Positions 1-10,461 are shown, counted from the stretch's first letter. The stretch is 64,000 nt of DNA from Azospirillum sp. (GCA_027486405.1 JAIXPD010000062.1:1-64000); one strand, 5' to 3'. Numbers and translations: made by a program. The notes: generated from the sequence alone by a model not told the origin.

Positions 1-164
1 ATTTCGCGGAACCTGTCTCAGAAGCATCCGCTTGCGATCAACCCAATGACGGGATGCGGGATGCAATTTGGGGCGGAAATCCGTGCAATCCGTCATTTTG
101 TCCGTGAAATCCGTGTCCATTCTTGCCTGCGCAACGATGATTGCTCGTTCAAGCGATTGCCCTG
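1..164 (+). repeat. Inverted-repeat element, copy A (left end outside window)
   Basis: This is the right-hand part of a dispersed element also present at 6511-6766 and 57919-58164. Shared blocks are ATTTCGCGGAAC at the left, TCCGTGAAATCCGTGTCC at 101-118, and the terminal block TTCAAGCGATTGCCCTG at 148-164, which is the reverse complement of the left end of the other copies. The left terminus lies before base 1. No transposase is encoded. It ends about 90 bases before the chosen ppx start, so frames opening inside it are not trusted. Confidence 0.8.
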
Positions 165-254
165 ATCCGTTCCAGGATGGCCCTGGAAGGGGGGTTCCCG
201 TCGGAACGCAATCCGGGCTATGATCCCCTCTTTACACGCGGCGGGGCGGGGTAC

Positions 255-1280
255 GTGGTCATTCAGGTGCACAGCGAGTGGGACAGCGACGCGGAGCGGA
301 TCCGTTCGTCCGCTGTCACGCGCCCGGTGTTCGCCGCGCTGGACCTGGGGACCAACAATTGCCGCCTGCTGATCGCCAAACCGGCCCCCGGCGGCGGCTT
401 TCGCGTCATCGACGCCTTTTCCCGCATCGTCCGGCTGGGCGAGGGGCTGAGCCGCAACGATTGCCTGTCCGACCCGGCGATGGAGCGCACCATCGCCGCG
501 CTGCGCGTTTGTGGATCCAAGATCGAGCGGCGCGGCGTGACCGCCGCCCGCGCGGTGGGGACCGAAGCCTGTCGGCGCGCGGCCAATTGCGGCGATTTCG
601 TCGCCACGGTGGAACGCGAAACCGGCATCGCGCTGGAAATCATCTCCAGCGAGGAGGAGGGGCGGTTGGCGCTGGCCGGTTGCGCGTCCCTGCTGGAGCG
701 CAGCCCGCCCTTTGCCCTGGTGTTCGACATCGGCGGCGGCTCCACCGAACTGATGTGGCTGGCGCTGGAACCGGGGCGGCCGCCGCGCGTGCTCGATCAA
801 ATCTCCATCCGCTGCGGTGTCATCGGTCTGACCGAGGAGTTCGGCGGGCCGGAGGTCACGCCCGCCATGTACGACCGCATGGTCGATGCGGTGGCCGACG
901 CCATCGCCCCGTTCGAGGCGCGCAACCGGATCGAGCGCCGCGTCGCCGCCGGTCAGGTGCAGATGCTGGGCACGTCGGGCACGGTGACGACGCTGGCCGG
1001 GGTGCATCTGGGGCTTGGCCGCTATGACCGGCGGGCGGTGGATGGCAGCTATCTGCGCATCGACCACGCCCGTTCGGTGATCGGGCATCTCATCGGGCTG
1101 GACTTTGACGGGCGGGCGCGTCATCCCTGCATTGGCCATGACCGCGCCGATCTGGTGATCGCGGGGTGCGCCGTGCTGGACGCGCTGTGCAACGTCTGGC
1201 CGGTGGAACGGCTGCGCATCGCCGACCGTGGTTTGCGCGAAGGGATTCTGGTGGACCTGATCCAGGCCGCCGGTGAGTAA
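255..1280 (+). CDS. ppx: Ppx/GppA-family phosphatase (exopolyphosphatase-like)
   Basis: A 341-residue member of the Ppx/GppA phosphatase family, which hydrolyses polyphosphate or pppGpp. The actin/hsp70-like fold shows its first phosphate-binding loop AALDLGTNNCRLL at residues 27-39 and the second, FDIGGGSTEL, around Asp158. It has only the catalytic domain and lacks the long C-terminal extension of E. coli Ppx, so the substrate is not certain. The frame is open from 141, but that part lies in or just after the repeat element. GTG 255 was chosen because a TATGAT box at 219-224 (with a weak -35 near 195) and a G-rich stretch precede it. ATG 177 is an alternative. It is followed after 18 bases by rlmE, a common alphaproteobacterial pairing. 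Confidence 0.85.
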   Translation: MVIQVHSEWDSDAERIRSSAVTRPVFAALDLGTNNCRLLIAKPAPGGGFRVIDAFSRIVRLGEGLSRNDCLSDPAMERTIAALRVCGSKIERRGVTAARAVGTEACRRAANCGDFVATVERETGIALEIISSEEEGRLALAGCASLLERSPPFALVFDIGGGSTELMWLALEPGRPPRVLDQISIRCGVIGLTEEFGGPEVTPAMYDRMVDAVADAIAPFEARNRIERRVAAGQVQMLGTSGTVTTLAGVHLGLGRYDRRAVDGSYLRIDHARSVIGHLIGLDFDGRARHPCIGHDRADLVIAGCAVLDALCNVWPVERLRIADRGLREGILVDLIQAAGE

Positions 1281-1298
1281 GCAAGGGCAACAGGCATC

Positions 1299-2006
1299 AT
1301 GGTACAGAAGACTCCGTCAACGCGTCCCGGTGGACGCCAAGCCACCGTTCGTGTCAAGACGGCGGGCAAGCGGTCCGAATCCTCCACGCGCTGGCTGGAA
1401 CGTCACCTCAACGACCCCTATGTGATCGAGGCGACCAAGCGCGGCTACCGCTCGCGCGCGGCGTTCAAGCTGTTGCAGTTGGATGAGAAGTTCCGCTTCC
1501 TGGCCCCGGGCCAGCGGGTGGTCGATCTGGGGGCCGCCCCGGGCGGCTGGACGCAGATCGCGGTGGAAAAGGTCCAGTGCAACCGCGAGGGCTGGCAGGT
1601 CGTCGGGTTGGACATCCTGCCGATGGACGCGGTCCCGGGCGCGATCACGATGCAGGCCGATTTCCTGGAGGAAAGCGCGCCGCAGCGGCTGAAGGACGCC
1701 TTGGGCGGGCCAGCCGACATCGTGTTGAGCGACATGGCCGCCCCCACCACCGGCCACCAGCAGACCGACCATCTGCGCATCGCCAATCTGGTCGAGGCGG
1801 CCTATGATTTCGCCGAAGAGGTGCTTGCGCCGGGCGGCGTCTTCATCGCCAAGATGTTCCAGGGCGGGGCGGAGCGGGATTTGCTGGCGCGGTTGAAGCG
1901 CGACTTCGCCGTCGTCAAGCACGCCAAACCGGCGGCCAGCCGGGCGGAATCGTCCGAAACCTACGTCGTCGCCACCGGATTCCGGGGCGGGGCGTCGGCG
2001 GACTGA
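1299..2006 (+). CDS. rlmE: 23S rRNA (uridine-2'-O-)-methyltransferase RlmE
   Basis: RlmE (FtsJ/RrmJ) methylates the 2'-OH of U2552 in the A loop of 23S rRNA on the large subunit. The 235-residue protein has the SAM-binding motif VDLGAAPGGW at 75-84 and the full K-D-K-E catalytic tetrad: Lys57 (RAAFK), Asp145 (LSDMAAPT), Lys185 (FIAKMF) and Glu220. The basic 35-residue N-terminal tail is typical of alphaproteobacterial versions. It starts 18 bases after ppx and is probably in the same transcript. Confidence 0.95.
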   Translation: MVQKTPSTRPGGRQATVRVKTAGKRSESSTRWLERHLNDPYVIEATKRGYRSRAAFKLLQLDEKFRFLAPGQRVVDLGAAPGGWTQIAVEKVQCNREGWQVVGLDILPMDAVPGAITMQADFLEESAPQRLKDALGGPADIVLSDMAAPTTGHQQTDHLRIANLVEAAYDFAEEVLAPGGVFIAKMFQGGAERDLLARLKRDFAVVKHAKPAASRAESSETYVVATGFRGGASAD

Positions 2007-2094
2007 ACAACCGCGTGATGACAACCGGGGCGGGCGCTGGCTTGCCCCGGCCTCTTCGCACATCCACGCATAACAGATGCTGTGTGCGCACCGC

Positions 2095-3633
<1,539 letters not shown>

Positions 3634-3665
3634 TCCTGCGGTTGTTGAGCGGTTGAGCGTTCGCG

Positions 3666-3699
3666 AACGCCCTGTCCCGATCCTCGGGGCGGGGCGTTT
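3666..3699 (+). terminator. Terminator-like hairpin after guaB
   Basis: Interrupted stem AACGCC / GGCGTT with an inner CCCGA / TCGGG stem (loop TCC), followed by a short TTT. A perfect palindrome GCGTTCGCGAACGC overlaps its left side. It lies between guaB and the convergent methyltransferase gene. Confidence 0.5.
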
Positions 3700-3719
3700 G
3701 TGCGTCTGGGGAATGGTGG

Positions 3720-4481
3720 TTATCGGGTGGCGGCGAAGCGGGCGAACAACGCCACGCTGACGGCGACGGTGGCGTTGAGCGATTCCACGGATCCGGTGGT
3801 GGGGACCGACAGGCGCAGGGCCGGGCAGTCCGCCGGGATGCCTTGGCCCTCTTCGCCCAAAATCAGGCGCAGGTCGCGCGGCCAGTCGAAGCGGGTCAGG
3901 TCGGTGCCGCCGCCGTCAAGCGCGCAGAGCGGCCCGGCTGCCCGGTTGACCTCGGCCCAGCGCGGGCCGCGCAGCAACGTCAGCGAGAATTGCGCGTTGG
4001 ACGCCGCCCGCAGGCATTTCGGGTGATAGGGGTGGGCGGCCCCCTCCAACAGCACGACGCGCGACGCGCCAAAGGCCGCCGCGCTGCGCAGCAACGCCCC
4101 CAGATTGCTTGGGTCGCCCAGCGCGCACAGCAGCTCCAAACCTTGCGGCGGTTGGCTGAGGTCGATCACCGGCAGGCGCGGCACGTCGCCGACCAGCAGC
4201 GGAAAGCCGGTTCCCGACACGTCCAGCGCCCGGAACAGGGCGGGGGCGAGCTGCACCGGCTCGATCCCCGGCGGCAGGCACCACCCGGCGATCTGGGCGG
4301 GGTCGGTGTGCAGCAGCCGTTCAAAACGGTCGGGGTGCTGGCGCAGCGCCTCCGGCACCGTCTTCAACCCGGCCAGCAGGAACTTGCCGTTCTTCTTCAA
4401 CCCGCGCCCGTCGAGCGCCGATTCCCACAGCTTGAATTGCGGGTTCTGCGGGCTTTCGATCAGCAGGGGCGGGCGGGTCAT
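3720..4481 (-). CDS. SpoU/TrmH-family RNA 2'-O-methyltransferase
   Basis: A 253-residue SPOUT (trefoil-knot) methyltransferase that transfers a methyl group to ribose 2'-OH of rRNA or tRNA. The three SpoU motifs are visible: NLGALLRSAAAFG (motif 1), LILGEEGQGIP (motif 2) and VPTTGSVESLNATVAVSVAL (motif 3, SAM binding). The N-terminal 80 residues, beginning ESPQNPQFK, match the substrate-binding part of RlmB/TsnR-like proteins. The exact nucleotide target cannot be read from sequence. ATG 4481 starts this conserved N-terminus; the longer open frame upstream overlaps the GNAT gene and is not used. Last gene of the mltA-GNAT-spoU minus-strand set. Confidence 0.9.
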   Translation of the reverse strand: MTRPPLLIESPQNPQFKLWESALDGRGLKKNGKFLLAGLKTVPEALRQHPDRFERLLHTDPAQIAGWCLPPGIEPVQLAPALFRALDVSGTGFPLLVGDVPRLPVIDLSQPPQGLELLCALGDPSNLGALLRSAAAFGASRVVLLEGAAHPYHPKCLRAASNAQFSLTLLRGPRWAEVNRAAGPLCALDGGGTDLTRFDWPRDLRLILGEEGQGIPADCPALRLSVPTTGSVESLNATVAVSVALFARFAATR

Positions 4482-4539
4482 GGCGGCGGGCTTTCGCAAG
4501 GGCGGGCGTCGGATCACAGGGTGACAGGCGCGTTGCCTA

Positions 4540-5076
4540 TCACAGCCGCCGTCCCAAAAACAGCAGCGGTCCGCGTTGCAGGGCGTCGGTGAAGCCCGCG
4601 CGCTGGTAAAAGACGACGTTGCGGGCGAAGACGCCGGTGACAAGGTGCAGGCCAGGCAGGCCATCGGCCCGGCAATCCTCGGCGAAGCGCTCCACCAGCG
4701 CCCGCCCGACGCCATGATCCCGCCAGCCGGGGCGGACGTTGACGTGGAAATGCGCGGGATAGGCGGCGAAGCGGTCGGCGAACACGTCGTATTTCGGGAT
4801 CGTCCGGTCGAGCGGGACCGCCCCGGCGCTGTCCTTGCAGCCGGTCAGATAGCCGATGACCGTGCCGTCCCCGGCCAGGGCGAACCACAGATCGGCCGGG
4901 GCGTGGGTCACGAACCAGCCGGTCCAGGTCTCCAGAAACGCCGCCCGCTCCGACGCGCTGGCGAAGTCGGTGCGGGTGGTGGAGGCGAAGAAGATCGCCT
5001 CCAGCGCCGCCAGCGCCGCGTCGCGGTCGGGGTGGTCGGTCAGGCGGACCAGCCGTGCGTCGGAGGCACCGGTCAC
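4540..5076 (-). CDS. GNAT-family N-acetyltransferase
   Basis: About 178 residues with a C-terminal GNAT core. FALAGDGTVIGYLTG is the strand 2-3 hairpin, FHVNVRPGWRDHGVGRALV gives the acetyl-CoA pyrophosphate loop (R/Q-x-x-G-x-G/A variant RDHGVG), and VVFYQRAGF is the last conserved helix and strand. The substrate is unknown. The start is uncertain: GTG 5076 was chosen because it falls just after the mltA stop (5100) and before the first family-like residues; the frame stays open further upstream inside mltA. The gene probably shares a transcript with mltA and the SpoU methyltransferase. Confidence 0.75.
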   Translation of the reverse strand: MTGASDARLVRLTDHPDRDAALAALEAIFFASTTRTDFASASERAAFLETWTGWFVTHAPADLWFALAGDGTVIGYLTGCKDSAGAVPLDRTIPKYDVFADRFAAYPAHFHVNVRPGWRDHGVGRALVERFAEDCRADGLPGLHLVTGVFARNVVFYQRAGFTDALQRGPLLFLGRRL

Positions 5077-5099
5077 GGGGCAGCGTCCCGTGTTCGCGG

Positions 5100-6317
5100 T
5101 CAGTTGGCCGGGCCTTGCGCGGTCTGGAAGGCGGTTTTGCGTGGGGCGAGCATGGTGAAGCGTCCGCGCGCCTTCATCACCCCGGCCCCTTCCTCGGCCT
5201 CCGTCCCGGCTCCCCAGAACAGATCGCCGCGCACCGGCCCCTTGATCGCCCCGCCGGTGTCCTGGGCCAGCACCAGCCGCTTGACCGTGCCGCCCGCGAC
5301 CGGGGCCTCGCGCACCTCCAGCCACACCGGCACGCCCAACGGCACGTGATCGGGATCCACGGCCAGGCTGCGGCCCGGCGTCAGCTCCATGTTGCGGGCA
5401 CCGCGCGGCCCGCCCTCCGTCCGCTGCTTGAAGAAGACGTAGGAGGGGTTGAGGTTCATCACGGCGGTGGCCTCACCCGGATGCTCCTTCAGCCAACGGC
5501 GGATGGTCTGCAACGACATCTGTTCGGGCGTGGCGTCGCCCCGTTCGATGATGTGGCGGCCGATGGGGTAATAGCTGTGGCCGTTCTGCCCGGCGTAGCT
5601 GAGGCCGACATAGGAGCCGTCGGTCATCCGCACCCGGCCCGACCCCTGGATTTCCAGGAAAAAGGCGTCGATGGGGTCATCCACCCACAGCAGTTCCAGC
5701 CCGCGCCCGTTCAGCGCCCCGGCGGTGATCCGCGCGCGCGCGGGCAGGTTGCCTTGGCTGGGCTTGCGGTAGAGCGGCGTGTTGAATCGCTCGGTCCGGG
5801 TCCAGCTTCCGCGCAGCTCGCTTTCGTAATAGCCGGTGAACAGACCTTCCTGTCCGGCCCCCAGCGCGACCGGGGTGAAATGGGTTTCGAAGAACTGGCG
5901 CGCGGCTTCCGGATCGTTCGGCGGCAGGCGGTTGGCGACCGCGCAGATGGCGCGCCAATCGTCGGTCGTCCCCGCCGCGCGGTTGCTGCCGATCGGCTTG
6001 CCCGGCGGCTGGCTCTTCACCCAGCCGCAGGTGCGCTGAATGGCGGGAACCGCTTCGGCGTGATCGTCCTCGCCCCACCCGGCGAGCGTGCGGAAATCCG
6101 GGGCGATCTGGTCGGGGTGCACATAGGGCCGCTTGCCGCCCCCCGGCAGATGCGCCGTGGGCGTTGTGCCCGCGCAGGCCGCCAAGGCCAGAACCGCCCC
6201 CAACCCCAACGCCCGCACCACGCGGCGCATCGTCACCACGCCGCGCATCGTCACCACGCCGCGCATCGTCATCGTGTGCATGGTCAATCCGCGCATCATC
6301 CCGCCCGCACCTATCAT
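5100..6317 (-). CDS. mltA: Membrane-bound lytic murein transglycosylase A
   Basis: MltA is an outer-membrane lipoprotein that cleaves the MurNAc-GlcNAc bond to give 1,6-anhydro ends. The signal segment MRRVVRALGLGAVLALAAC ends in a lipobox (LAAC). The MltA domain follows with LFTGYYE, and the 3D barrel contains the three-Asp motif region LDRALAVDPDHVPLG-like and VLAQDTGGAIKGPVRGD. ATG 6317 was chosen because GAGGA lies 8 bases upstream on this strand. It gives an unusually long positive n-region because an 18-bp DNA repeat adds MRGVVT twice before the lipobox; ATG 6230 would give a conventional signal peptide but has no ribosome binding site. It is transcribed away from rsmB and followed by the GNAT gene. 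Confidence 0.92.
   Translation of the reverse strand: MIGAGGMMRGLTMHTMTMRGVVTMRGVVTMRRVVRALGLGAVLALAACAGTTPTAHLPGGGKRPYVHPDQIAPDFRTLAGWGEDDHAEAVPAIQRTCGWVKSQPPGKPIGSNRAAGTTDDWRAICAVANRLPPNDPEAARQFFETHFTPVALGAGQEGLFTGYYESELRGSWTRTERFNTPLYRKPSQGNLPARARITAGALNGRGLELLWVDDPIDAFFLEIQGSGRVRMTDGSYVGLSYAGQNGHSYYPIGRHIIERGDATPEQMSLQTIRRWLKEHPGEATAVMNLNPSYVFFKQRTEGGPRGARNMELTPGRSLAVDPDHVPLGVPVWLEVREAPVAGGTVKRLVLAQDTGGAIKGPVRGDLFWGAGTEAEEGAGVMKARGRFTMLAPRKTAFQTAQGPAN
6225..6270. repeat. 18-bp tandem repeat at the mltA 5' end
   Basis: The unit GCGCATCGTCACCACGCC occurs at 6225-6242 and 6243-6260, with a partial third copy to 6270. On the minus strand it encodes repeated Met-Arg-(Gly/Arg)-Val-Val-Thr, so each unit carries an in-frame ATG ahead of the lipoprotein signal. 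Confidence 0.85.
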
Positions 6318-6510
6318 CGCGCCCGTCCTCGCCCGAAAATCGAATCCACCCAATCGGAGGGCTTGTCACCGCGTTGTCACGCCCCGCCCGTTTGTGCCGA
6401 GCGCCACCGGCAGCGTCAACGGCTGTTTGGCGGCGGACCCGTCCCCGCGCGTTGATGTCACGGCCCGCGCGCAAGGCACCCAACCGTGCCCGCGCGCGTG
6501 AGCACGCGTG

Positions 6511-6766
6511 CAGGGCAATCGCTTGAAGCATCGTGCAACCGACCGGAACAAAGGTTGCCACGGATTTCACGGATTTTACGGATTTTTCTCACGGATTTCG
6601 CGGAACGCGTCCCAGAACCATCCTGTTTGCGAGCTTTTGACACACCTCATGACAGAATGCGTGAGGCGATCAATGTTGGACATCCGTGAAATCCTTAATT
6701 TTGTCCGTGAAATCCGTGTCCATTCTTGCTTGCGCATCGATGATCGCTCGTTCAAGCGATTGCCTT
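6511..6766 (+). repeat. Inverted-repeat element, copy B (complete, 256 bp)
   Basis: Complete copy bounded by CAGGGCAATCGCTTGAA (left) and TTCAAGCGATTGCCTTG (right), a 17-bp terminal inverted repeat with one mismatch. Inside, CACGGATTTCACGGATTTTA on the left faces ATCCGTGAAATCC and TCCGTGAAATCCGTGTCC on the right, so the whole element can fold on itself. CACGCGTG occurs on both sides (6503-6510 and 6770-6777) but is separated from the right end by 3 bases and is self-complementary, so it is not a proven target duplication. There is no coding potential. The rest of the mltA-rsmB gap (6318-6510 and 6767-6872) is GC-rich with nothing else recognised. Confidence 0.85.
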
Positions 6767-6872
6767 GACCACGCGTGACCATGCGTGACAAGGGGCGGTG
6801 AAACGCGGTATCGACAGGGTGGGCCGACGCCGTTTCGCGTCCGCCGTTTGTGTTCCCGAAGGAAAAGCCACC

Positions 6873-8255
6873 ATGACACCCGCCGCCCGCCTTCAGGCGG
6901 TCATCGAGCTGTTGACCGACATCGACGACATCACCCGCCCCGCCGACGCGGTGATGAGCGCCTATTTCCGCAACCGTCGTTACATCGGCTCGAAGGACCG
7001 CACCAACATCGCGCAGACCACCTACGCGATCCTGCGGCGTCACGCGCGGCTGGGCTGGTGGATCGAACGCACCGGGCACCGCCCGACGCCCCGCACCCGC
7101 ACGCTCGCCTACGCCCTGTTGGAGGAGCGCCGCAACGCCGGGGTCGTGCTGGAGATGTTCAGCGGCGGCAAATTCGCGCCCGAGCGCCTGAGCGAAAAGG
7201 AACTGGCCCTGGTCGGCGCGCTGGACACCCACACGCTCGACCATCCCGAAATGCCGGAGGCCGTGCGCGTCGAATGCCCCGATTGGGCCGAAGCGCCGAT
7301 CCGCGCCACCCTGGGCGACCGCTTCACGGTGGAGATGGAAAAGCTGCTGGACGCCGCCCCGCTCGACCTGCGCATCAACCCGCTGAAGGCCAACCAGGCC
7401 AGCGCGATCAAGGCGTTGGCCAAGGCGCAGATCGTCGCCGAGACGACGCAATGGTCGCCGTTCGGCCTGCGCGTCAAGGGCCGCCCGCCGTTGGGCGGCG
7501 TGGACGCCTTCAAGGACGGTCTGGTGGAAATCCAGGACGAAGGCTCGCAGCTCGTCGCGCTGGCCGTCGCGCCGAAGCCCGGCCATCAGGTGGTCGATTT
7601 CTGCGCCGGTGCCGGTGGCAAGACGCTGGCCATCGCCGCGATGATGAAGAACAAGGGCCGCGTCGTCGCCTGCGACGTGCTGGCCGGTCGGCTGAAGCGC
7701 GCGGCGGAGCGGTTCCGCCGCGCCGGTCTGCACAACATCGAAGCCCATCCGCTGACCAGCGAACGCGATCCGTGGGTGAAGCGCCACAAGCGCAAGTTCG
7801 ACCGCGTGCTGGTCGATGCCCCGTGCTCCGGCACCGGGACGTGGCGGCGCAACCCGGACAGCCGGTGGCGTCCGCTGGGGCCGGGGCTGGCCGAACTGGT
7901 CCCGTTGCAGGCCAACATCCTGGACAGCGCCGCCCGGCTGGTGAAGCCCGGCGGGCGGCTGATCTACGCCACCTGCTCGCTGCTGTTCGATGAGAATGAA
8001 GGGCAGATCGCCGCCTTCCTGGAGACCCATCCCGATTTCACCATCAAGCCGGTGGCCGAGGTGTGGGCGGAGGAGGGGTTCGGCGCGACGCCCTGCGAGG
8101 GTCCCTATCTGCGCCTGACCCCGGCCCGCCACGACACCGACGGCTTTTTCGCCGCCGTCCTTGACCGCAAGGCCGAGGAGCCGGTGGAGAGCGCCGAGGC
8201 CGATGAGGCCGTGACGGACGACGCCGTGGACACCTCCGACGCGGAAACGGTCTGA
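6873..8255 (+). CDS. rsmB: RsmB/NOP-family 16S rRNA m5C methyltransferase
   Basis: A cytosine-C5 methyltransferase of the NOL1/NOP2/Sun family, most like RsmB (m5C967 of 16S rRNA). The 460-residue protein has an N-terminal helical part, a substrate-binding domain around 160-230, then the catalytic domain: SAM motif VDFCAGAGGKTLAIAA at 241-256, motif IV VDAPCSGTGTWRR with Cys318, and motif VI YATCSL with the nucleophile Cys368. The acidic C-terminal tail (about 30 residues rich in E, D, A) is an addition of unknown role. ATG 6873 has AAGGAAAA 7-14 bases upstream; the open frame before it reaches towards the repeat element and is not trusted. Confidence 0.93.
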   Translation: MTPAARLQAVIELLTDIDDITRPADAVMSAYFRNRRYIGSKDRTNIAQTTYAILRRHARLGWWIERTGHRPTPRTRTLAYALLEERRNAGVVLEMFSGGKFAPERLSEKELALVGALDTHTLDHPEMPEAVRVECPDWAEAPIRATLGDRFTVEMEKLLDAAPLDLRINPLKANQASAIKALAKAQIVAETTQWSPFGLRVKGRPPLGGVDAFKDGLVEIQDEGSQLVALAVAPKPGHQVVDFCAGAGGKTLAIAAMMKNKGRVVACDVLAGRLKRAAERFRRAGLHNIEAHPLTSERDPWVKRHKRKFDRVLVDAPCSGTGTWRRNPDSRWRPLGPGLAELVPLQANILDSAARLVKPGGRLIYATCSLLFDENEGQIAAFLETHPDFTIKPVAEVWAEEGFGATPCEGPYLRLTPARHDTDGFFAAVLDRKAEEPVESAEADEAVTDDAVDTSDAETV

Positions 8256-8321
8256 TTCCAAAGGCCGCGCGTCCCGGCGTGATTCAGCCCCGCTTTGGTT
8301 GCAACCGGGCGGGGCAGGGTC

Positions 8322-8350
8322 TTGACAGCCGGGGTGGCGCGGCCTTTATC
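8322..8350 (+). promoter_or_regulatory. Predicted sigma-70 promoter of pepA
   Basis: A perfect TTGACA at 8322-8327 is followed after 17 bases by TTTATC at 8345-8350 (weak -10). It lies in the 168-base gap between rsmB and pepA and would give a leader of about 65 bases. Confidence 0.5.
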
Positions 8351-8423
8351 GCTGGGTTAGGGTTTTCCCACCACTTTCCGCCCGGTTCGCCTGCACGCCG
8401 CCGGGCCATTCCACGAGGACCAC

Positions 8424-9944
8424 ATGAAGTTCTCCTTCGCGAAGCCGTCCTTGGCCTCGGTGCTGGGCAAGCCCGGCATCCTCGCCGTCACCGTCGCCAA
8501 CGACCGCAGCCTCGGTGCGCTGGGGCAGGAGTTGGACCAGAAGACCGGCGGCGCGCTGACCCGCGCCATGGCCGCCGCCCGTTTCACCGGGAAAAAGGAC
8601 GAGACGCTGACCCTGCTGGCCCCGGCGGGCGTTGAACTGGAGCGCGTGGTCCTGATCGGCGTCGGCAAGGCCGAGGAGATCACCGATCTGTCGCTGCAAT
8701 CGCAGGGCGGGACCCTGTTCGCCACGCTGGACAAGGCGGGCGACGAGGCGTCGCTGCTGGTCGAACTGCCCGAAGGCGCGGCGGTGAATGGCGCGGCGGC
8801 GGCGGTCGAGATCGCGTTCGGCGCACGCCTGCGCTCCTACAAGTTCGACAAATACAAGACCAACGACAAGAAGGCGGACAAGAAGGAGCCGAAACCGGCG
8901 CTCGACCGCCTGACCCTGCTGGTTGAGGGTGCCGACGAGGCCAAGAAGGCCTATGGCCCCCGCGACAAGGTCGCCGACGCCATTTTCTTCGCCCGCGATC
9001 TGGTGTCCGAACCCGCCAACGTCATCTATCCGGAATCCCTGGCCGACAAGACCAAGGAACTGGAATCGGTTGGCGTCGAGGTGGAAATCCTGGAGCCGAA
9101 GAAGCTGCGCAAGCTGGGCATGGGCGCGCTGCTGGGCGTGGCCCAGGGCAGCGCGAACGAGGCCCGCGTCGTCGTCCTGCGCTACAACGGCAACGGCGAT
9201 GGCGAGGATCAGCGCCCGCTGGCCTTCATCGGCAAGGGCGTGACCTTCGACACCGGTGGCATCTCCATCAAGCCCGCCGGTGGGATGGAAGACATGAAAT
9301 GGGACATGGGCGGGTCGGCCACCGTGGTCGGCACGCTCTACGCGCTTGCCGCGCGCAAGGCGAAGGTCAACGCCGTCGGCATCATCGGGCTGGTGGAAAA
9401 CATGCCGTCCGGCACGGCGCAACGCCCCGGCGACATCGTCACCTCCATGTCGGGCCAGACCATCGAGGTCATCAACACCGACGCTGAAGGCCGTCTGGTG
9501 CTGGCCGATTGCCTGTGGTACGCGCAGGACGTGTTCAAGCCCAAGCTGATGATCGATCTGGCCACCCTGACCGGTGCCATCATCGTCGCGCTGGGGCATG
9601 AGCACGCCGGTCTGTTCGCCAACAACGACGAGTTGGCGCAGAACCTGACCGCCGCCGGGCTGAAGGTCGGTCAACCGCTGTGGCGTTTGCCGATGAACGA
9701 CGCCTACGACAAGGAAATCGAAAGCCCGGCCGCCGACATGAAGAACGTCGGGTCGGGCGGCGGGGCTGGCAGCATCGTCGGCGCGCAGTTCCTGAAGCGT
9801 TTCGTCAACGATGTGCCGTGGGCGCACATCGACATCGCCGGTGTGGCCTGGGCCAAGAAGGACAGCGCGACGGTTCCGAAGGGCGCATCGGCCTTTGGCG
9901 TCCGTCTGCTCGACCGCTTCGTCGCCGAATTCCACGAGGCGTGA
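8424..9944 (+). CDS. pepA: Leucyl aminopeptidase (M17 cytosol aminopeptidase)
   Basis: M17 aminopeptidases are hexameric di-zinc (or Mn) enzymes that release N-terminal residues from peptides. The 506-residue protein has the N-terminal macro-like domain to about 170 and the C-terminal catalytic domain with the metal and catalytic motifs FIGKGVTFDTGG, MKWDMGGSA and the family signature NTDAEGRLVLAD. A Lys-rich insertion (NDKKADKKEPK) sits in the interdomain linker. In many proteobacteria pepA stands immediately before holC, as here. It has a plausible promoter at 8322-8350. Confidence 0.97.
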   Translation: MKFSFAKPSLASVLGKPGILAVTVANDRSLGALGQELDQKTGGALTRAMAAARFTGKKDETLTLLAPAGVELERVVLIGVGKAEEITDLSLQSQGGTLFATLDKAGDEASLLVELPEGAAVNGAAAAVEIAFGARLRSYKFDKYKTNDKKADKKEPKPALDRLTLLVEGADEAKKAYGPRDKVADAIFFARDLVSEPANVIYPESLADKTKELESVGVEVEILEPKKLRKLGMGALLGVAQGSANEARVVVLRYNGNGDGEDQRPLAFIGKGVTFDTGGISIKPAGGMEDMKWDMGGSATVVGTLYALAARKAKVNAVGIIGLVENMPSGTAQRPGDIVTSMSGQTIEVINTDAEGRLVLADCLWYAQDVFKPKLMIDLATLTGAIIVALGHEHAGLFANNDELAQNLTAAGLKVGQPLWRLPMNDAYDKEIESPAADMKNVGSGGGAGSIVGAQFLKRFVNDVPWAHIDIAGVAWAKKDSATVPKGASAFGVRLLDRFVAEFHEA

Positions 9945-10008
9945 TCGTTCGGGCATCCCCCTTGCCGACCGGCAGCGGCGGCAGGGGGGACGCCGACCTG
10001 GACCTGAG

Positions 10009-10461
10009 ATGACCGAAGTCCGCTTCTATCACCTGCAACGCCAGACGTTGGAACAGGCCCTGCCCAAGATCCTGGAAAAGGTTCTGGAGCGGAATTGGCG
10101 CGCCGTGGTGTTGGCCGCCTCGGCGGAGCGGGTGGACGCGCTCAACCAGCTTTTGTGGACGTATGACCCGAACAGTTTTCTGCCCCATGGCGCGGCGCGC
10201 GATGGGTTTGCCGATCAGCAACCGATCTGGCTGACGGCGGAGGATGAGAACCCGAACGCGGCCACCGTGCTGGTGGCGGTGGACGGATCGGTCAGCGAGC
10301 GCATCGACCAATATGATCTGGTCTGCGATCTGTTCGACGGCAATGACGAAGACGCGGTGCTGGCGGCGCGTGGCCGTTGGAAGACCTGCAAGACCGCCGG
10401 TCACAGCCTGACCTATTGGCAGCAGACCGAACGCGGCGCGTGGGACAAGCGATCCGGCTGA
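10009..10461 (+). CDS. holC: DNA polymerase III subunit chi
   Basis: HolC (chi) links the clamp loader to single-strand binding protein during replication. The 150-residue protein begins with the conserved MTEVRFYHLQRQTLEQALPK and keeps the chi core WTYDPNSFLPHG, IWLTAEDENPN and YDLVCDLFDGND. Start ATG 10009 follows 64 bases after pepA. The DNA around the stop codon is tandemly duplicated (10448-10481), which leaves a second copy of the stop-proximal sequence just downstream. Confidence 0.93.
   Translation: MTEVRFYHLQRQTLEQALPKILEKVLERNWRAVVLAASAERVDALNQLLWTYDPNSFLPHGAARDGFADQQPIWLTAEDENPNAATVLVAVDGSVSERIDQYDLVCDLFDGNDEDAVLAARGRWKTCKTAGHSLTYWQQTERGAWDKRSG

Noticed and set aside
141..254. Extension of the Ppx-family protein back to base 141
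   Set aside because: These codons run through the end of the repeat element and a promoter-like TATGAT; the sequence does not resemble the family.
6503..6777. CACGCGTG on both sides of repeat copy B as an 8-bp target-site duplication
   Set aside because: The right copy is 3 bases away from the element end, the 8-mer is self-complementary, and copy C has no comparable flanks.
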